64,000 bases of DNA from Apostichopus japonicus (GCF_037975245.1 NC_092572.1:3821501-3885500), one strand, 5' to 3'. Counted from the stretch's first letter, positions 36,766-45,652 are shown. Made by a program: numbers and translations. The notes: generated by a model not told the origin, from the sequence alone.

Positions 36766-39700
36766 GTGTTTATATATATATGTAATGTAAATAAAATCTT
36801 ATATAGAGCACTACGCGCGATGCATCTGTGCGCTTTACAAACAATCTAGAAAATACAATGCCATAAAACAATAAAAAGAAAGAAAAAAAAACAGTAAATA
36901 CATAGTACAATCTACAGAAATATACAGGAATATGAGATCGAAAAACTATTAAAAGTACTGGTGAAGCGAAAAGCGATAAAACAGAATGACTACAAAATCT
37001 ACAAATTAAATGCTAAAAAGTAATAAATCCAATTGAAGTTAGAACCTAAAAACCAACACGACAGAACAATAAAAACAGATATAAACAGGAATAAGAGATA
37101 GAAAAACTATTTAAAGCACTGGTGAAGCGTAAAGCGATAAAACAGAATGACTACAAAATCTACAATTTGAATACTAAAAAGTGAAAATTGCAATTGAAGT
37201 TAGAACTTAAAAACCAACACGACAGAACAACATAAAATCTAAAAAATCCTAGAATCCGTCATTTGTAGTGCTCTTGAAAGAGATGCGTTTTGAGGTGTGA
37301 TTTGCAGGAGGTGAAGTTTGTGATTATCCGAATTCCGGGAGGCAGCTTGTTCCAAAGATCAGGTGCTGCGACCGAGAATGCTGTAGGGCCATAGTGCTTC
37401 TTGTTATTAGTGTTGCGCGGAACGAGAGTGAACGGCTTAGAGCGAAGGGCGCGTTTGGGTACCCGAGGTGTGATCAGCTCAGACAGGTAAGACGGTGCCA
37501 GTCCGTGTATGCATTTAAATGCAGTAATTAAAATTTTGAATGTTATGCGTTGGTGTATAGGTAGCCAATGTAGATCGTAGAGGATAGGAGTGATGTTCGT
37601 GACGTCGTGAACGAGTGATCATGCGAGCAACTGCGTTTTGGATAGTCTGTAGAGGATGAAGTGCAGTTTTAGAAAGACCGTTCAGAAGAGCATTACAGTA
37701 GTCAAGACGGGATGTAATAAAAGCATGAACTAAGCGTTCTGTCCATGTACGGTTTAAAAGGCGACAAATTCGACCAATCTTCCATAATCCGAATGAAGCC
37801 GATTTGCATAGTTGATTGATGTTCTCGTCCATGAGGCCAGATTGATCGAAATATACTCCTAAGTTGCGAACTAGTGGTACCGATGAAACTTCGGAAGATC
37901 CTACACGAAGCGATTCTAGTTTATTAGCGGCTTTAAATTTAGAAGTGAAATGAATAACCTCAGTCTTGCTGTCGTTTAGTACCAGTAGATTCTCTCTCAT
38001 CCAGACTCTTATCTCATCGATACATGCTTCGATTCTAGATTGAGCGTCGCTCTTGCGTTTGAAAGTGATGTATAGCTGGGTGTCGTCTGCAAATAACATG
38101 GGTTCCAATCCGTGACGAATGATGATCTCCTCGAGAGGCGCCGTGTAGAGGATGAAGAGTATTGGTCCAAGCGTTGTTCCTTGCGGGACGCCGCAAATGG
38201 GTGTGGTCTCGTCTGATTTGCTGGACGCAACTGCAACGTACTGCTTCCTGTCTTTTAGGTACGAACTGAACCATTCCAAGACGGTACCAGTGAAACCAAA
38301 GGTGAACTCAAGACGATGTAGCAGGATATTGTGATCAATGGTTTCGAAAGCGGCACTCAAGTCCAAAAGTAGCAATAACACGTCCAGTTTCTTATCTAGG
38401 GCCAGCATTATGTCGTTATGGACACGTATTAGTGCGGTCTCGGTACTGTGGTTCACCCTGTATGCTGACTGAAATTTCGGCAAAAGTCCATGTAGAGCGA
38501 AGTGCGCATCGATTTGCTTCTTCACAGCCTGTTCTATGAGTTTAGCTATGTATAGAATGTTTCCAACTGGACGATAGTTCTTCAGCACGTTCTCATCCAT
38601 ATTTGCCTTCTTTAGCAGAGGGCGTATAACTGCGAGTTTGAGACTTCTTGGGAAGATTCCACTCATGAGAGAAGAGTTGATGATCCTAGTCAATATCGAC
38701 ACTGTGACCTCCTTGCATTTTTTCACAAGTGTGGTGGGTAAGGGGTCGAGTCTGCAAGATTTTGATATTTATATATATAAATAAGTAGACAAATGATACA
38801 TAACCACGATATTTTACATATATATCATGGTTATATACACATATATATCCTGGTACATGCCTGTCGGTCATGACTGCTTAAAGTATTTCATTCATCTAAC
38901 AGATTTCAACTTTCTCTCAAAGTTCCTCCAGATTGAATTCAGTTGTTTTGTAAATCAAGCCAAGCATTATTGTGATTACTACATGTGTGACCATATCATA
39001 TTAGATGGATCATGTCGAATACACGACATTCCTCCACCAATTGTTTTTTTATTTATTTCTTCAGTTGCATCACCTTCATCATCATCATCAATGGCTGCAC
39101 AGAGTAATCAGTACTACGCATCAACAGAGCCAGAGGCCCCTAGCCCCTCAGCTGTACCCATGCCAAACTTTCAGTGGCAGACACAGGTGGTGTCTGACCC
39201 TTGTAAGTACTTTCTCCCCTTGTGTTAAAGTAAGCTGGATTGCATATTATGTGCTCTCACATGACCAATGACATCATATATAAGAGGTGTTGATAATAAC
39301 ATAACATTGCTGTGCCTACAGATGACCATCCTGAGGTAAGCTGTTAGTGTCACGTCAGCCATATCACCAGCTGATTCGGCTACGACGTGGGTCCTGTCTT
39401 AGTAGTACGAGACAGTTAGAATATATGTACACAACTGAACACAAAACTGAGAAGGCGTGGAACTCTTTCTCATATCTATACTTTTTAAGAAAAAGTCATC
39501 AGGAAAGAACCTGGGCACGAAAACCAAACTACCAAACGACTGATCCGCTCTCAACCCCAGTCCCCTTGCATCAGGACTGTGACTGTGTGATCATCAAAGG
39601 GAACAGATACTACACATGATCTAATATCTATTAACCATATACGACAATCGGCTGAGACCCAATCCAGACTACTCAAGCCTCAGCTTCTTACAATATATCT

Positions 39701-40547
39701 CTAAGACACTTAACAAAGAACACACAATTACACTAACACAATTACCAACATAACTGATATGCATACAACTACAAAAACACGTGCAAATTAACATATACAA
39801 AGAAAGTAACAATACGATGGTACGCCAACATCGCGGGGCTATAACAATAACATTAAAACCCAAAAGAATGGTGTGCAATCTTACTTTAACATTAGTAAAC
39901 CTCAATAGCTGTGAATGCCTTTATGTCCCCCCCCCCACTCCCACCCATCAAGCAAGACACGGGGTACACAGATGGCACATAGTCTAAGCTCAGTATAATT
40001 TCTACATATATATGATGCTTGTCAGAATAGTCTCTGTCAGTAAGCATCATCCCCAGCCTGGAATCAAACTAAATTAAAAGAAAAATTGACTAAAATAAAC
40101 AAGATAAAAATTGAAGTTTTATTTGGGAGATGCAATCATACTTCCAATCATTATTGTCAGCAATTTACACTGCAGTTGTCTTAATTCTCCACATTGTCGT
40201 CAAGGTATGGGATAACCTAGTAATGAGCTCTCTGAGCTCACAGCATGTTACCATCCGGAGTAACGGTAACGGACCCGTTCACTGAAATGTTTCCTCCCCT
40301 GTCATATGTATTGATGTTAACTGGTCTGCATTCTGCTTTCTCCACAGATGCTACCAGCGATGGTACGGACCAAATCACTCATCGTTTACAGTCGACGACA
40401 ATCAATAGTTCATACTCCGGACAGATGATACACCCAGGTATCGGCCGTGGCTTGGGAAGGGGTATGCCCAGCAGGAGCGACCAGCCACCGCTAGCTATGG
40501 GTATCGGACGTGGTATAGGGAGAGGGTTCAGAGGGGTGCAGTCATAA
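20574..40547 (+). CDS. MAEL: Maelstrom, piRNA-pathway protein (12 coding exons)
   Basis: Joined from 12 exons with GT-AG borders and consistent phases, the model has 516 codons plus TAA. Residues about 5-75 form an HMG-box-like N-terminus (MAPKKKKNVTNGFTMYMLEM at the start). Residues about 125-325 form the MAEL domain, a DnaQ-like exonuclease fold whose conserved Glu-His-His-Cys-His-Cys set can be placed at E152 (or E157), H169, H193, C300, H303 and C313. The C-terminus is Gln/Pro-rich and then Arg-Gly-rich (481-489 and 502-513). Known Maelstrom proteins act in germline transposon silencing with piRNAs, in nuage and nucleus. The model is longer than the roughly 430-residue mammalian protein because of its tail. 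Start chosen at the ATG giving the usual basic N-terminus. Oddity: exon 7 and its donor are tandemly repeated 26 times. Confidence 0.93.
20858..21449. mobile_element. MULE-like MITE, copy 2 (MAEL intron 1)
   Basis: The element 20867-21440 is flanked by a perfect 9-bp duplication TAGCCTTGG (20858-20866 and 21441-21449). It shares its ends and most of its interior with the copy at 2439-3079, and it is about 70 bp shorter. Confidence 0.72.
21450..22721 (+). other. Remainder of MAEL intron 1
   Basis: AT-rich intron DNA with poly-C runs near 21840-21870. I see no other exon or element. The acceptor is CTCTCAACAG at 22712-22721. Confidence 0.5.
22722..22871 (+). CDS. MAEL: MAEL exon 2
   Basis: It encodes residues 47-96, the second half of the HMG-like box (ALSADQKAHYNNEAKRHKKG) and a linker. 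Donor TCT|GTGAGT, phase 0. Confidence 0.9.
22925..23314. mobile_element. hAT-like MITE in MAEL intron 2
   Basis: The element 22933-23306 begins CAGGGGTGAGCAACC and ends GGTTGCCCACCCCAG. The flanking octamers GTCTAGAC (22925-22932) and GACTATAC (23307-23314) agree at 6 of 8 positions, and the left one fits the NTCTAGAN target preference known for hAT elements. The CAGGGGTG ends are typical of hAT MITEs across animals. No transposase is present. Confidence 0.72.
23824..23989. repeat. Fold-back MITE in MAEL intron 2
   Basis: A 47-bp left arm (starts GGGGTTAATCAACGGTCTAG) pairs with 23943-23989 with one mismatch, and the interior pairs imperfectly too, so nearly the whole 166 bp can form one stem. 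A partial copy (CGTGCGTTACTCACAGGATT) recurs at about 24095. Confidence 0.8.
23990..24910 (+). other. Remainder of MAEL intron 2
   Basis: Apart from the partial fold-back copy near 24095 I see only AT-rich intron DNA. The acceptor is TCTCTGGTAG. Confidence 0.5.
24911..24995 (+). CDS. MAEL: MAEL exon 3
   Basis: It encodes residues 97-124 and the first base of codon 125, a charged linker (ADQLRERRENEKKLL) between the HMG box and MAEL domain. Donor AAGG|GTTTGT, phase 1. Confidence 0.85.
24996..25900 (+). other. MAEL intron 3
   Basis: 25085-25260 is a T/C-rich stretch of TTCT and TTTGTC words. No other feature is visible. The acceptor is CCCTTTGCAG. Confidence 0.5.
25901..26092 (+). CDS. MAEL: MAEL exon 4 (MAEL domain start)
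   Basis: It encodes residues 125-188 and the start of codon 189. It contains PCEVACAEYTLRNGI with candidate catalytic Glu 152 or 157, and the VYHRFL motif with H169. Donor AACA|GTGAGT, phase 1. Confidence 0.9.
26093..27350 (+). other. MAEL intron 4
   Basis: G- and C-rich debris near 26560-26690 (CAGTCCGCCCCTGAGCG and a nine-G run) looks like the end of a degenerate MITE. The rest is plain intron. The acceptor is TCTCCTCCAG. Confidence 0.45.
27351..27481 (+). CDS. MAEL: MAEL exon 5
   Basis: It encodes residues 189-232. The THQIP motif supplies H193 of the conserved set, and YQKVWRELVAFINP follows. Donor GAG|GTAAGG, phase 0. Confidence 0.9.
27482..28157 (+). other. MAEL intron 5, first part
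   Basis: No repeat or other gene is recognised here. Confidence 0.4.
28158..28320 (+). repeat. Three-copy 52-bp tandem repeat in MAEL intron 5
   Basis: GGTTGCATTGATAAGGCTGG with CAGTAGTCCATTTGCTTGTG occurs three times head to tail, preceded by CAACAGGTTGTATT. Copies differ at a few bases. Confidence 0.8.
28665..28719 (+). CDS. MAEL: MAEL exon 6
   Basis: It encodes residues 233-250 and the first base of codon 251 (AQRGMVEWSLKWLSERA). Acceptor TACTTTAG and donor GCAG|GTACTG, phase 1. Confidence 0.85.
28860..29283 (+). repeat. Dispersed repeat E, copies 2 and 3 (MAEL intron 6)
   Basis: 28913-29075 matches 4990-5150 closely (GCCTGACGTTTCGATCCTAG onward), and the same first 60 bp starts again at 29222. 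Between them is a purine-rich stretch (AAGGGAAGGGGGTAGGG type). 28860-28915 is the inverted match to 5155-5215. The copies suggest a compound or fold-back repeat. Confidence 0.65.
29284..30049 (+). other. End of MAEL intron 6
   Basis: AT-rich intron DNA with a short C run near 29991-30000. No other element is recognised. The acceptor is TCTTATTCAG. Confidence 0.5.
30050..30194 (+). CDS. MAEL: MAEL exon 7 (source of the 120-bp array)
   Basis: It encodes residues 251-298 and two bases of codon 299, running from ISNSLRKAIEVELL to SKWDHMNDT. The donor CCAG|GTATTA is the first of 26 near-identical donors. In the exon frame the intron reads Tyr then TAA, so use of any later donor would truncate the protein just before the exon that supplies C300, H303 and C313. 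Confidence 0.9.
30111..33230 (+). repeat. 26 x 120-bp array of exon 7 end plus 5' splice site
   Basis: The array is 26 units of exactly 120 bp without a single indel. Unit 1 consists of the last 84 bases of MAEL exon 7 and the first 36 bases of intron 7. Every unit keeps the donor CCAG|GTATT. Units 1-4 and 5-8 carry the same variants in the same order (a 480-bp block duplication), and 32281-32640 and 32881-33230 share another order. In the exon-derived part most variation is silent or conservative (GTG TCC/GTT TCT, GAC/GAT, CAT/CAC, ATG/TTG), with one Ser-Pro change and one TAG in unit 12. Units also contain CTCTGTTTCATGTAG, an acceptor-like word. Confidence 0.97.
33231..33533 (+). other. End of MAEL intron 7
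   Basis: Unique intron DNA between the array and exon 8. The acceptor is AACCTTCCTACAG. Confidence 0.6.
33534..33602 (+). CDS. MAEL: MAEL exon 8 (Cys-His-Cys part of the MAEL domain)
   Basis: It completes R299 and encodes residues 300-321 plus two bases of codon 322. CEFHEELDLAIHKC supplies C300, H303 and C313 of the conserved set. Donor TATTG|GTGAGT, phase 2. Confidence 0.9.
33603..34957 (+). other. MAEL intron 8
   Basis: No transposon or second gene is recognised. The acceptor is CTCTCGATTAG with a strong pyrimidine tract before it. Confidence 0.45.
34958..35141 (+). CDS. MAEL: MAEL exon 9
   Basis: It encodes residues 322-383. The MAEL domain ends near LSDPIASEVYNI, and a Pro/Gln-rich linker begins (QQPPRQMPPQQPP). 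Donor ACA|GTGAGT, phase 0. Confidence 0.88.
35142..35675 (+). other. MAEL intron 9, first part
   Basis: Nothing is recognised apart from ordinary intron DNA. Confidence 0.4.
35676..36178 (+). repeat. TTCCTATAT-type array running into the exon 10 acceptor
   Basis: About 500 bp is built from 9- and 18-bp words such as TTCCTATAT, TTTCTTATA and TTCCCTATA. Longer blocks (for example CTACCTTTCCTATATATTCC) recur about every 120 bp. The array ends directly at the acceptor of MAEL exon 10, so it forms a giant pyrimidine-rich tract. The long Tyr/Ile/Phe frames across it are products of the repeat. Confidence 0.92.
36183..36246 (+). CDS. MAEL: MAEL exon 10
   Basis: It encodes residues 384-404 and the first base of codon 405 (YRSQQRQQQVSDQPIRRPTT), a Gln/Arg-rich linker. 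Acceptor CATTTCTCCAG and donor GACT|GTAAGT, phase 1. Confidence 0.8.
36434..36560 (-). mobile_element. tRNA-derived SINE in MAEL intron 10
   Basis: On the minus strand the segment begins GCCTTGTTGGTTAGTTGG, an A-box-like tRNA start, then TCTGCATATAAAGCGGGAGG and a B-box-like GGTTAGAAGCC (C to A relative to the consensus). It then runs into an unrelated tail and a TA microsatellite at 36400-36434. This is a tRNA-derived SINE or tRNA pseudogene, probably inactive. Confidence 0.55.
36790..38757 (-). mobile_element. CR1/L2-type non-LTR retrotransposon, 5'-truncated
   Basis: The minus strand carries the reverse transcriptase and C-terminal region, followed by a 3' UTR that ends in a TTTGTAAAGCGC..GCTCTATATAAG type tail, as seen in L2-like elements. 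The UTR includes two copies of a roughly 156-bp segment (36915-37230). The 5' end, with endonuclease and first ORF, is missing. It is antisense to MAEL. Confidence 0.8.
37262..38757 (-). pseudogene. Reverse transcriptase fragment of L2/CR1-type ORF2, frameshifted
   Basis: The main frame runs from 38726 to 37515 (403 codons), and homology begins upstream at LDPLPTTLVKKC near 38757. Visible motifs in order: LKNYRPVGNILYIAKLIE, FQSAYRVNHSTETALI, motif A LLLDLSAAFETIDH (first Asp kept, the usual Phe-Asp is Phe-Glu), CGVPQGTTLGPILFILYT and motif C FADDTQLY. After about 37600 the family sequence continues in another frame (ITFKILITAFKCIHGLAPSY, then SVAAPDLWNKLPPGIR to about 37262), so there is at least one frameshift. 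It copies its own RNA in living relatives; here it lacks the N-terminal endonuclease and is dead. Confidence 0.88.
39065..39202 (+). CDS. MAEL: MAEL exon 11
   Basis: It encodes residues 405-450 and the first base of codon 451. The content is Ser- and Pro-rich, low complexity (ASPSSSSSMAAQSNQYY). Acceptor TTTCTTCAG and donor CCTT|GTAAGT, phase 1. Confidence 0.78.
39203..40347 (+). other. MAEL intron 11
   Basis: No element is recognised apart from a poly-C run near 39929-39937. A 14-base segment at 39321-39334 has splice-like borders (CCTACAG and GTAAGC) but would break the frame. Confidence 0.45.
40348..40547 (+). CDS. MAEL: MAEL exon 12 (Arg-Gly tail and stop)
   Basis: It encodes residues 451-516 and TAA at 40545-40547. 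It ends with two Gly-Arg-rich boxes, GIGRGLGRGM (481-490) and GIGRGIGRGFRG (502-513). Such boxes are typical substrates of arginine methylation and Tudor-protein binding in piRNA factors, which is my inference here. Acceptor TTTCTCCACAG. Confidence 0.85.
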
Positions 40548-41500
40548 GAGGAAGAGGGCTGGGAAACAATATCTTGTATATTCTTTTATCTTTGGCTGGA
40601 TCAAAGATACCGTTTGGCAAATTTTTTAGAAGAAATCAAAATACTCGGTTTCAATTTCCTTTTTCCTATTTTATTTTAAATCTTTGTTTTCTTTCACATC
40701 TTGGCAATCATCTAGTTAAATCACCTGAAGGTCAGAAAGAACAGGATACTAGTACTAAGTTGATGCACAAATGACATTGTTACATGATTATAGTACTCGC
40801 AAAGCAATATCACGTCAAGAGTTTGCAAATGGTTGGTTTTGTCTTGAACACCTGCTAAATCATGAAGAAAGATTTACTTCTTCTATAATCATTTGTCCCC
40901 TTCCTTCCGTAACCCCCCTCCCCCCCCCACTCCCCCTCCCCCAAAAATTGAATTTAATACCTAAGCAACACCTCTATTTGTGTGACATGTTGCTCCTTCA
41001 TCTGTATCAGGGGTGTCTTTTTCACAGACTGACAACAGATATATAGTTTTGAAGTTTCCATCTTGCCTTGTACTTTAGTTCTTTCCATCTGTCCCTGATC
41101 CTTGCCGTGGGTTTGTCATATACCTTTCTTTAGTTTCCTCTCTGACAACAGTTGTCTCTTTTATATCTTTGTATAATACTGGGTAATCTTATTTAAAGTA
41201 CATTTATATGTTTGCACAATCTGTAAAAGAAAGTTGATTTGATTTTTGTTATATTTTTCTGCTAGAAAAGTAGCATGTCCCATTAATCTCATAATGAAGT
41301 TTTCAAAGTAAATTTGTTTTGTTGTTTTTGTCTCACTTTCTTTTTAATTTCACCTGCTCTATGTGTAGCTTGAGTTCTTCAATGCAAGAGATTTCAGAAA
41401 GACCTTTTAACTAACAAAACTTAACCAACATGTTACATATTTACATTTGATTTACATTTGACATAGTAAAAATGTCATTTAATAAAACTTATTGAAACTT
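40548..41500 (+). other. Probable MAEL 3' UTR
   Basis: AT-rich sequence follows the stop codon without recognisable genes. A C-rich run is present at 40914-40941. Confidence 0.5.
41481..41486 (+). terminator. Candidate MAEL polyadenylation signal
   Basis: AATAAA lies 934 bp after the MAEL stop codon. A second AATAAA is at 42666-42671. Either could set the transcript end; I cannot choose from sequence alone. Confidence 0.4.
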
Positions 41501-42960
41501 GATGTTAACATAATTAGCGGAACTATGTCTTGTTTTAATTTTACATGATTTATATGAGAAACGTTTTTTTATGTTTTGCACTTTTTTGAGAATTTTTTGT
41601 TTTGGCATGAGGTACAGTTGCAGTTTTTGATGTAAAGAACAATGGGTCATTGTTTATTATGTTGTTTTGAACTTTTCTTTCTGATAATTTGGTAGATTGT
41701 TTGGTCCTGATCGTCAGAATTGCAACCACTGGTAACCATTGGTAACCACTAGTAACCAGCCATGGTAACCTTTCTCTAAGTGACCATAATTCAACTGAAG
41801 GTGATCTTATTTCCAAAATATGCTAGAGTGTTCTCTGAGATTTAAAAACCATCAATGTCTCCACCTCATTTCATTTTTTTTAATTAATTTCCTGGTAAAT
41901 CTGCCCCTCTCCTCACCCACCCCCCCTTTTTCCATATTACTCCCAGATGTAGAACTTATTCAGGGTTGATAATTATCAAGTGTCTCAGTGAGGGAAACGA
42001 ATTTCAGCAGAAATTTCAGTGTGTCTTATGAGAAGATTATCCAGTATATTTGATTATCTAGCATATTATGTGGCCGCAATTTTGACAACCTTCAGATTTG
42101 TCATGTAAATGTTTTGTTAGAATTCATAGTACTAGTTAATGAATGGCATATGCTTGGACGTTTTGGTTGGATGTAAATATGTATAAATTACTACAACATT
42201 TGACTTTTCAGTTATGTAGTGTGACTGTCAGTACTTCCATACTTCAAGAGAGTTAACTCAAAGAGTATTTTACACTTTTACTTTATCAAGTGGTTTGTTA
42301 GTTCCAAGCAAACCAACTGAATTTTGCTCACAATCAAATTTTACACGATTATTTTTTTTATTTTTGTTCTCTCATGCATATGCAATGAACTATTTTATGT
42401 TAAGTTTGTTAAATGATTCCGCTGTGTCACCGACAACTTTCGAAATCAAAACATCAATCACGTCTCCATGACGACGTATTTCAAATGAGCCTTAGTTTGT
42501 ACACAGACTGTTTCTAACCTAAAAAGTGCTATGATAGACGAACAAATGTAAATAATGTATTCATAGAAGTGGTTCCTTTACGCATGCTCAGTACCTACAA
42601 GACTGATCGTCTTTGATTCATATCAGAGGGTCGGCACCGTTTAATAGATTATGTTTATGTAATACAATAAACTATCGTCTTCTGTTATTTTGAACTTTTG
42701 GAACTGAATATACTGTAGTCGAGAGAGGGCGAACTCACGTGACGTCACGAGTGTCTCGTTTAGACGACGATAAATTAACATTAATTAAAGCAGACAACTC
42801 CAACTCCCCCCCCCCCCCTTGCTCCTCACCATTACCCAGTGCCCCAATAACCAGGATATCTGAGTTGGAGGGACACTAACAATTTAGAAGGGGACAATAC
42901 GCCGTGTTTAGGAACTTTCTTTGCAGGCCTACACATGGTATCCCAGATGGGTTGGGGGGG
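41501..42960. other. Intergenic, no gene recognised
   Basis: A short GGTAACCA/TGGTTACC cluster occurs at 41733-41770 (imperfect tandem TGGTAACCACT words). Otherwise AT-rich DNA, with a C run near 42807-42819. Confidence 0.45.
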
Positions 42961-43333
42961 CAGTGGCGGAGCTAAGGGGTATTGGTCAAGGGGGGCGAGA
43001 ATGGTCTGTAGGGGCGCTTTCGACACTATCTAAGCGGAGCGCCACCACAGGTTGGCGCGGAGCGTACAGAAATATTTTGAGTAAAGATACGCCCTTGATC
43101 GCCGGAAATGACCCTTTCCTGGCCTTGCTAATTGCAAATAAACGAAGAATAAATAGGTGTCATCGCCAACAAAATGTGAAAAATGTCAATAGGTAGATGA
43201 GAGCGCAATAAAAAAGTAAATAATCGCGAATAAGTAAAAAGTGGTAAAAAGCTGAAAAGGGCGCCAGCTGTCGATTTGAGTCCGTCGGGGGGGGGGGGCA
43301 TCCGCCCCTGACTATATGGACGCTCCGCCACGG
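42961..43333 (+). mobile_element. hAT-like MITE (CAGTGGCGGAGC family), copy 2
   Basis: It starts CAGTGGCGGAGCTAAGG and ends CGCTCCGCCAC, with the same interior as 6525-6923. The flanks are G runs, so the target duplication cannot be read. Confidence 0.7.
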
Positions 43334-44524
43334 GGGGGTAGGCCTATTTACCTGCCTGCCTGCCTAAGGGTCGGTCAGTACTCCTCAATATGATATCCCC
43401 TTCTCGCGGATATTTTAAACCGGCTGCGATAGGTAAGATGATTGTATCCAGCCAAGAGCTACAACGTGTTTGTTTTTCATTATACCGCTGAATCCAAAAC
43501 TAATTAGGCTACTTCGATTCACTCTGCGATGTGATATAGGATACTGTGCACTAAACACAGACTAGCATGTGACGGAGGTTAAAGTACACAAACTTGTTGA
43601 AACAGATTAACTGATTTATGATTGCTAAGACCAAACTCAGACAAGGACCCAGTCCAGTGAACTCACAAGTCTCACATATCGAATCTTGGTATTCATTTAA
43701 CAAACACTCAGTGAATATTATATTCGGGATTGTCATATGTTGACTGTAAAAAGTGTCGCGAAACTAGGTCTGTGGTGTATATATGCCTTCGGCAGCTCGC
43801 ATGGTTTACAAACGCATGATTTCAGCTTCAGGTGAGTCATACAATAGTCAATAGACAGCTAATCAAGTTGTCCGGGAAACTATTTCACCACATACTGTGT
43901 ATTCGTGGCTTTGTTCGTATGAAATATGACTACCTGTTATGAATCGGCTGTATATAGTTTAATCGATCAGCAACTGCGGGAGAAAATAACGTCTTTTCAG
44001 TTATGTTTACTGTGTTATATGTAGTGAGCTGTGAGTATTAAAATGGGAGATTGAATTTGAGGTAGTGATAAGAATATAGGCCTATTTACTTTTACCATGC
44101 AGTACGGTAACGAAGACAGTCTGAAATGTGTAACGAACTTACTCAATTCTGTATGTAGTTTAAGTCGGCTAGACAATCCCACAAATGTCCACATTTTTCT
44201 TCACTCATGAAGGGTTTTCAAAATAACGTATCGGTGCTTGTTTACATATAGGCTACCGTGTCGATAGCATATAGGCAGCTTCTGTGTGATTAGATGGAAA
44301 GTCGATGAGTAAAAAAAAATTTTTTTTGATTGGTGAAAGAGCCCGAACATATTCTGAGCATACTGGTGAAATTTGAATTTGACACTTTTGTACCACCAAT
44401 AGTGAGCCTGACGCCATATTTGAATGCATTTTTTTTTAAGGAGATGTTTTTCTTATTTTGAATTATAACAATTCGCTATATCATCGGTATATATAGGCCT
44501 ATTTCTATTCCCTAATTCAAGATC
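43334..44524. other. Intergenic; possible untranslated exon
   Basis: A TATATATG word at 43776-43783 is followed 50 bp later by TTCAG|GTGAGTCA (donor at 43831), which would suit a non-coding first exon of the downstream gene or a separate transcript. Evidence is weak. No protein family is recognised. Confidence 0.3.
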
Positions 44525-45199
44525 AAAACAAGCAAGGGCGGCGGAACCGGGGGGCACAGGGGGCACGTGCCCCCCCCCCCCCACTTTTCCTCAGGTTAAA
44601 AATGTGCCCTTTTTCTACATAAAAATTGAGGTGTCTCAAGTTAGCAAGAGGCCAGGGAACCAGAATGAACACTCGGGAAGGGCCGTTCCCGGCCATCTGA
44701 GGGGTTTGTAAAACCAAAAATTTTCTTGTACTCTCCGCGCCAACCGATGGTGGCGCTCCGCTCAGATAGTCTTGCATACAACTTTGCAAATCCTGGCTAC
44801 GCCCTGACTTTTTAATGAGTTTCTGTGGGTCAAACTCAAAGCTATTTCGAATGGAAAAAAATTTGTTAAGATATTAACAAGAAATAAACTCTAATTAGGA
44901 AGATTCCTACATTAGCAACTTGCATGATTTCACCTCATTTTGTCTCAAAAGAAAACTTGTTCCTTGTTTCCCAATTTGCACATTGGATATTGCAGTGCTA
45001 GTACGCATATTTTCCTTCAGGGGGGGGGGGGGGGTGGGCGTTGATGGAGTGATGTGTATACGCAATTAAGAGAATACAATAAGAGTTATAAAGGGTACTA
45101 AATATAAGGCTGCATCAGTCCAATCGAATATCTGCAAAGTGCCCTTTGATGTCGGTGCCCCCCCAGATTGAAAGTGCTTCCGCCGCCCTTGAAAACAAG
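44525..45199 (-). mobile_element. hAT-like MITE (CAAGGGCGGCGG family), copy 2
   Basis: The element 44533-45191 begins CAAGGGCGGCGGAACCGG and ends CTTCCGCCGCCCTTG. It is flanked by perfect 8-bp duplications AAAACAAG (44525-44532 and 45192-45199). It is inverted relative to 9808-10230 and longer because of an extra inner segment. Confidence 0.82.
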
Positions 45200-45344
45200 A
45201 CTCTGATAAATAAAGCAAAACGAAGCAATTTGTTGACGATTTATGGTATCACACAAGCTCGTTATGGAAAATGAGTAAATAATAGTTTTCCAAAAGTTCT
45301 CCGTGCTTACTAATAGACGCCGGACCTCAGAACTGTATCATACC

Positions 45345-45652
45345 ACTGATCCCCTCCTGATCCCCCACCTCCAAAGCCCCTCCTCCACCTCCACCCCTCC
45401 CCACATCCATCCCTCCCTCATCTACAACCTTCCCCCACTTCTAACCCTTCCCCACCTCCAACCTTCCCCACTCCCAACCCTACCCCACCTCCAACCTTCC
45501 CCTTTTCCCAACCCTACCCACCTCCAACCCTCCCCCCACTCCCAACCCTGCCCCACCTCTAACCCTACCCCACCTCCAACCCTCCCCACTCCCAACCCTA
45601 CCCCACCTCCAACCCTCTCCCATCTCCAACCCTCCCCCACCTCCTCTGGTCT
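45345..45652 (+). repeat. C-rich minisatellite upstream of ACOX3
   Basis: Units of roughly 34-36 bp built from CCCCACCTCCAACCCT and CCCCACTCCCAACCCTA make a stretch of about 300 bp that is almost free of G on this strand. The complementary strand is G-rich with many GGG and GGGG runs. It lies about 270 bp before the candidate ACOX3 TATA box. Confidence 0.85.

Larger units (their letters stand above)
36715..38797. repeat. 26-27-bp inverted repeats bracketing the retrotransposon
   Basis: ATCATTTGTCTACTTATTTA at 36715, continuing into TA repeats, is the exact reverse complement of 38771-38797. The left arm also pairs locally with 36761-36770. The L2-type fragment lies between the two arms, which suggests insertion into a palindromic AT-rich element. 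Confidence 0.75.

Noticed and set aside
39321-39334. 14-nt MAEL micro-exon
   Set aside because: It has CCTACAG and GTAAGC borders, but its inclusion would change the phase and destroy the Arg-Gly tail encoded by exon 12.
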